9,119 bases of DNA from JANRKH01 sp033761815. GTDB taxonomy: Bacteria; Pseudomonadota; Alphaproteobacteria; Rickettsiales; Rickettsiaceae. The DNA lies in NCBI GenBank assembly GCA_033761815.1, contig JANRMF010000001.1, positions 1 to 9,119 on the forward strand, written 5' to 3'. The notes under the pieces are model-generated. The model saw only the letters and a list, made by a program, of their open reading frames with translations, had not been told where the DNA came from and ran no database searches. Position numbers and translations under genes: made by a program. How positions within the stretch are numbered: the first letter of the stretch is position 1; every line of letters begins with the position of its first letter. Of this stretch, positions 6,867 through 9,119 are shown piece after piece.

Positions 6867-7951
6867 CTCTGCTGCTCTCTTTCTATTGATCTTTCTATAT
6901 TCGGATTAAGTCCATCTCCTTTGGGATTTGTATGATTGATTGAATCAAGGGATGATTTTGCGCGCATCTTGAGATCTGATGTAGATGGTATTTTCATTTT
7001 GTAGTGGATTTCTGATATGAACTCCGAGAAATCCATCTTCTCAAAATCCAGCCTCCTGATTTCAGATAAAGTAAGGCCCCTGCAATCAGGAGCGCCTGGT
7101 GATCCAAATCCGATTCCAAGTTGCTGCCGGGCCTGGGCTTGAAATACTTTGGTAAATAAATTGCTAAAACAACAGAAGTAATGTTTGCTGACGTGGAATG
7201 GTTCCTTGCCACTTTTTTTATTGCCGGCGTAAATACATTTATTCTGAGATCTTAGGTTTTGAAGATTTTGCTCGCTAGATGTACATTTAGCTCCGAGCAT
7301 GTCTTCACCCCAGCCTTTTTGTTTACAGCAATTAAGATATGAGGCTGGTTTTTTAGAACAATGAAGGCTTGATCCTTTAAATATCTGAAAATCTAAATCA
7401 TCTATTCCAGAAAGCCTACTTACTGCGTAAAGCTCAGATATGGAACTCATTAGATTTGAATCCATGTCATAGCTTTTATCAATACAATTACCATCTATGC
7501 AGGGTATTCCTTTACATACAAATTCTTTGGCCTTTTCCCCCTTGGAGATTTGTTTTATTTCAGTTTGAAGATGGCTATAGGAGATTTGATCTTCGCATGA
7601 AAAATCCTTACCTTGATTGACACAATTACCATATCTATCTTTCTGGAAGCATTCTGTTTGCGCGATTTCATAACAATGAGCGAAATTCTTACAATCATCT
7701 TTAGAAGCAACCTCGCATGTTTTTACATAAGAATATTCCCAGCAATCTTTATATAATTTTACGCCGTCAATTATTTTATATCCAGCTCCTATTGAGCAGA
7801 TCTTCTGTGAATTGGCGCAAGGGAATCCCGGACTAAAGGCTGCAAAAGAGGGATTGTTTATGGCAATTGATGAGACAATTATTATTAATAGCAATCTAAG
7901 AGGAAGATGGAGGTAAATATAATAGCAAGATTTCATTTCTTGTGAATGCAT
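6863..7951 (-). CDS. traN: TraN C-terminal half as a separate gene with its own signal peptide
   Basis: The product has 362 residues. Residues 1-37 look like a signal peptide: polar start, LLLIIIVSSIAI core, cleavage near SFA. Then comes the cysteine-rich C-terminal half of TraN, the outer-membrane mating-pair stabilisation protein. IDGVKLYKDCWEYSYVKTC (61-79) matches F TraN INGLPVTKDCWQYRRTYSC. CCKQKGWG (208-215), YFCCFSNL (258-265), RQQLGIGFG (275-283), PDCRGLT (288-294) and LDFEKMDFSEF (301-311) match the most conserved TraN stretch. Cysteines are abundant, as expected for a disulfide-rich periplasmic or outer-membrane protein. The start at 7951 has GGAGG 4 nt upstream; an ATG at 7936 overlapping the preceding stop as ATGA is an alternative and keeps the signal peptide. 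The gene overlaps its upstream neighbour by 19 bp and traF by 4 bp. F TraN is one 602-residue protein, so this is a split gene. Confidence 0.9.
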   Translation of the reverse strand: MHSQEMKSCYYIYLHLPLRLLLIIIVSSIAINNPSFAAFSPGFPCANSQKICSIGAGYKIIDGVKLYKDCWEYSYVKTCEVASKDDCKNFAHCYEIAQTECFQKDRYGNCVNQGKDFSCEDQISYSHLQTEIKQISKGEKAKEFVCKGIPCIDGNCIDKSYDMDSNLMSSISELYAVSRLSGIDDLDFQIFKGSSLHCSKKPASYLNCCKQKGWGEDMLGAKCTSSEQNLQNLRSQNKCIYAGNKKSGKEPFHVSKHYFCCFSNLFTKVFQAQARQQLGIGFGSPGAPDCRGLTLSEIRRLDFEKMDFSEFISEIHYKMKIPSTSDLKMRAKSSLDSINHTNPKGDGLNPNIERSIEREQQR

Positions 7952-9119
7952 TGCTCCTCCCATGATTCTTCCCATTTGCTGCAGCTATTGGTTTTTGCGA
8001 TGAATTTGAGCCATATTCCGCCTTTATTTCCAACAATAACTCTGATGTCTATTTTGTTAGGCCCTTGCTTTAAGTAAGATTTAAGATTAATGCTGCCCGA
8101 AGTAAACCATGTATTTTGTTCTGATGAATGAAAATCTGATGCCGAAGTTTGAACTCTATAGAACCAAGAAAAAAAGTCTATTCTGTGATGATGGAGAATA
8201 AGTCTGTCTCCTCCAAATGGGCCATTAAATATTTGATGATCATTGATGCTAATTCTGATAAAATCATCATATCCTATTTCAGCGAGGCTAAATTCTGCAA
8301 ACTCTGCTAATTCTTCTATATTAAAATTTATATTATAATCAAACAAAGTACCGGGGCCACCGCTCAAGGAATGATTATATGGCCATCCAAATGTAATTTC
8401 ACCTTTTGCGATATTTGATGAAGTCGGTAAATTACTCGTAAAATTTAGAGAAGATGGGAGCTTGAAGCTTTTTGAGCTACAGCGTAGTTTGACAATATCT
8501 TTACAGTCATATAGGTTTTGTTTTTGCTCGCAAGGCGTTTGCCTGTAATCTTTAGCACTTTTTTGGGTGAGGACTTCTTCTTGTACAAAAGGTAGGACTA
8601 ATTCATTACTACCTATAGTTCCTTGGCAGTCAATCCCGTTTTCTTTTAAAAGAGAAGTTAGGGACTCCATCTTGGATTCGATGGTATTTACTATTGCATC
8701 TATATCATTCTTATGAGCAGTAGAGCCTTGCTTTGTATAGTCTACTTCAAAGTCATTCATATATGAGTTTTCGCTCTTAAGCCTTACGCTTCTACCTTCA
8801 GATTCAAGGCTATGTTCTGGAATTTGCGAAAGTCTAGATCTTTCGGATTCAAAGTTTTCTAGATCTTCTTTAGAGAGCATCTCTGATATATTTGGAGCTG
8901 TAACAGAAGTTTTAGCCTGATCTATTGCTTGATTTATGTCTAAGTTAAAATCTTCTATATTTTCTATATTACTATTGAATTCATTTGTTACTTTATTTAA
9001 ATTGGTTTTAATTGGTAGATTCTTTTGAGTCTCTTGATAGTTTGGATATGATAAGTCAGATTCTATTTGCTCCTGCCCAGAATTAATTTTGGAATTTGAC
9101 GAGGCTATAGTTATATTGC
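7933..9119 (-). CDS. traN: TraN N-terminal and middle region, separate upstream gene, 5' end outside the window
   Basis: The frame is open without a stop from the right edge to a TGA at 7933, about 394 codons, so the ATG at 8880 is internal and the true start lies outside. The first 160 or so visible residues are polar, Asn/Ser/Glu-rich and probably helical. A cysteine cluster follows (DCQG; then CEQKQNLYDCKD and a further Cys), then a beta-rich region with DYNINFNIEEL, DDFIRISINDHQIFNGPFGG, NLKSYLKQGPNKIDIRVIVG and GGIWLKFIA. I associate this pattern with the middle domain of long TraN proteins, which precedes the CSxWxExC segment. The end (CSKWEESWEEQC) corresponds to that junction, but the frame stops four codons later and the rest of TraN continues in another frame as a new gene. 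A separate secreted partner of TraN is an alternative reading. Confidence 0.78.
   Translation of the reverse strand, partial: NITIASSNSKINSGQEQIESDLSYPNYQETQKNLPIKTNLNKVTNEFNSNIENIEDFNLDINQAIDQAKTSVTAPNISEMLSKEDLENFESERSRLSQIPEHSLESEGRSVRLKSENSYMNDFEVDYTKQGSTAHKNDIDAIVNTIESKMESLTSLLKENGIDCQGTIGSNELVLPFVQEEVLTQKSAKDYRQTPCEQKQNLYDCKDIVKLRCSSKSFKLPSSLNFTSNLPTSSNIAKGEITFGWPYNHSLSGGPGTLFDYNINFNIEELAEFAEFSLAEIGYDDFIRISINDHQIFNGPFGGDRLILHHHRIDFFSWFYRVQTSASDFHSSEQNTWFTSGSINLKSYLKQGPNKIDIRVIVGNKGGIWLKFIAKTNSCSKWEESWEEQCIHKK

Noticed and set aside
7952..7975. ATG at 7975 as the start of the second traN gene
   Set aside because: It adds a segment before the signal peptide and no ribosome site was seen; starts at 7951 or 7936 fit better.
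8880..8880. ATG at 8880 as the start of the upstream traN gene
   Set aside because: The frame stays open through all 79 codons to the window edge with similar polar composition, and no signal peptide follows 8880, which an exported TraN would need.

Overview
This is an AT-rich stretch of an F-type conjugation (type IV secretion) cluster. All recognisable transfer genes lie on the minus strand. In transcription order, from the right edge leftwards, they are traN (in two pieces), traF, traH, traG (with an in-frame stop) and the first codons of traD. AT richness, F-type tra genes and gene decay together fit the integrative conjugative elements of Rickettsiales (the RAGE type). That assignment is inferred from gene content and style; another AT-rich host such as a Legionella-like bacterium cannot be excluded.

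From right to left, positions 9119-7933 hold the 3' part of a traN-like gene whose start lies outside the window. Positions 7951-6863 hold a second traN-like gene with its own signal peptide and the cysteine-rich C-terminal half of TraN. traF (6866-6000) overlaps it by ATGA, and traH (6007-4598) overlaps traF by 8 bp behind an excellent Shine-Dalgarno. traG should span 4556-1677, but an in-frame TAA at 4394-4392 separates the first 54 codons from the rest. traD begins at 121 and runs off the left edge.

The roughly 1.55 kb between traG and traD does not look like part of the core transfer operon. It holds a plus-strand gene for a four-helix membrane protein (976-1674, convergent with traG), a divergent promoter region, and a minus-strand YhcG/DUF1016-family gene (842-174) cut off where its nuclease domain should begin. 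In the F plasmid the traG-traD gap holds the exclusion genes traS and traT, so the unknown membrane protein sits in an exclusion-gene position.

TraN, TraF, TraH and TraG would together serve pilus assembly and mating-pair stabilisation, and TraD would couple DNA to the channel. The traG nonsense codon and the truncated YhcG suggest an element in decay. The long intact traH, traF and traN frames show that decay is recent or partial. No tRNA, rRNA, CRISPR array, insertion sequence or convincing terminator was seen.
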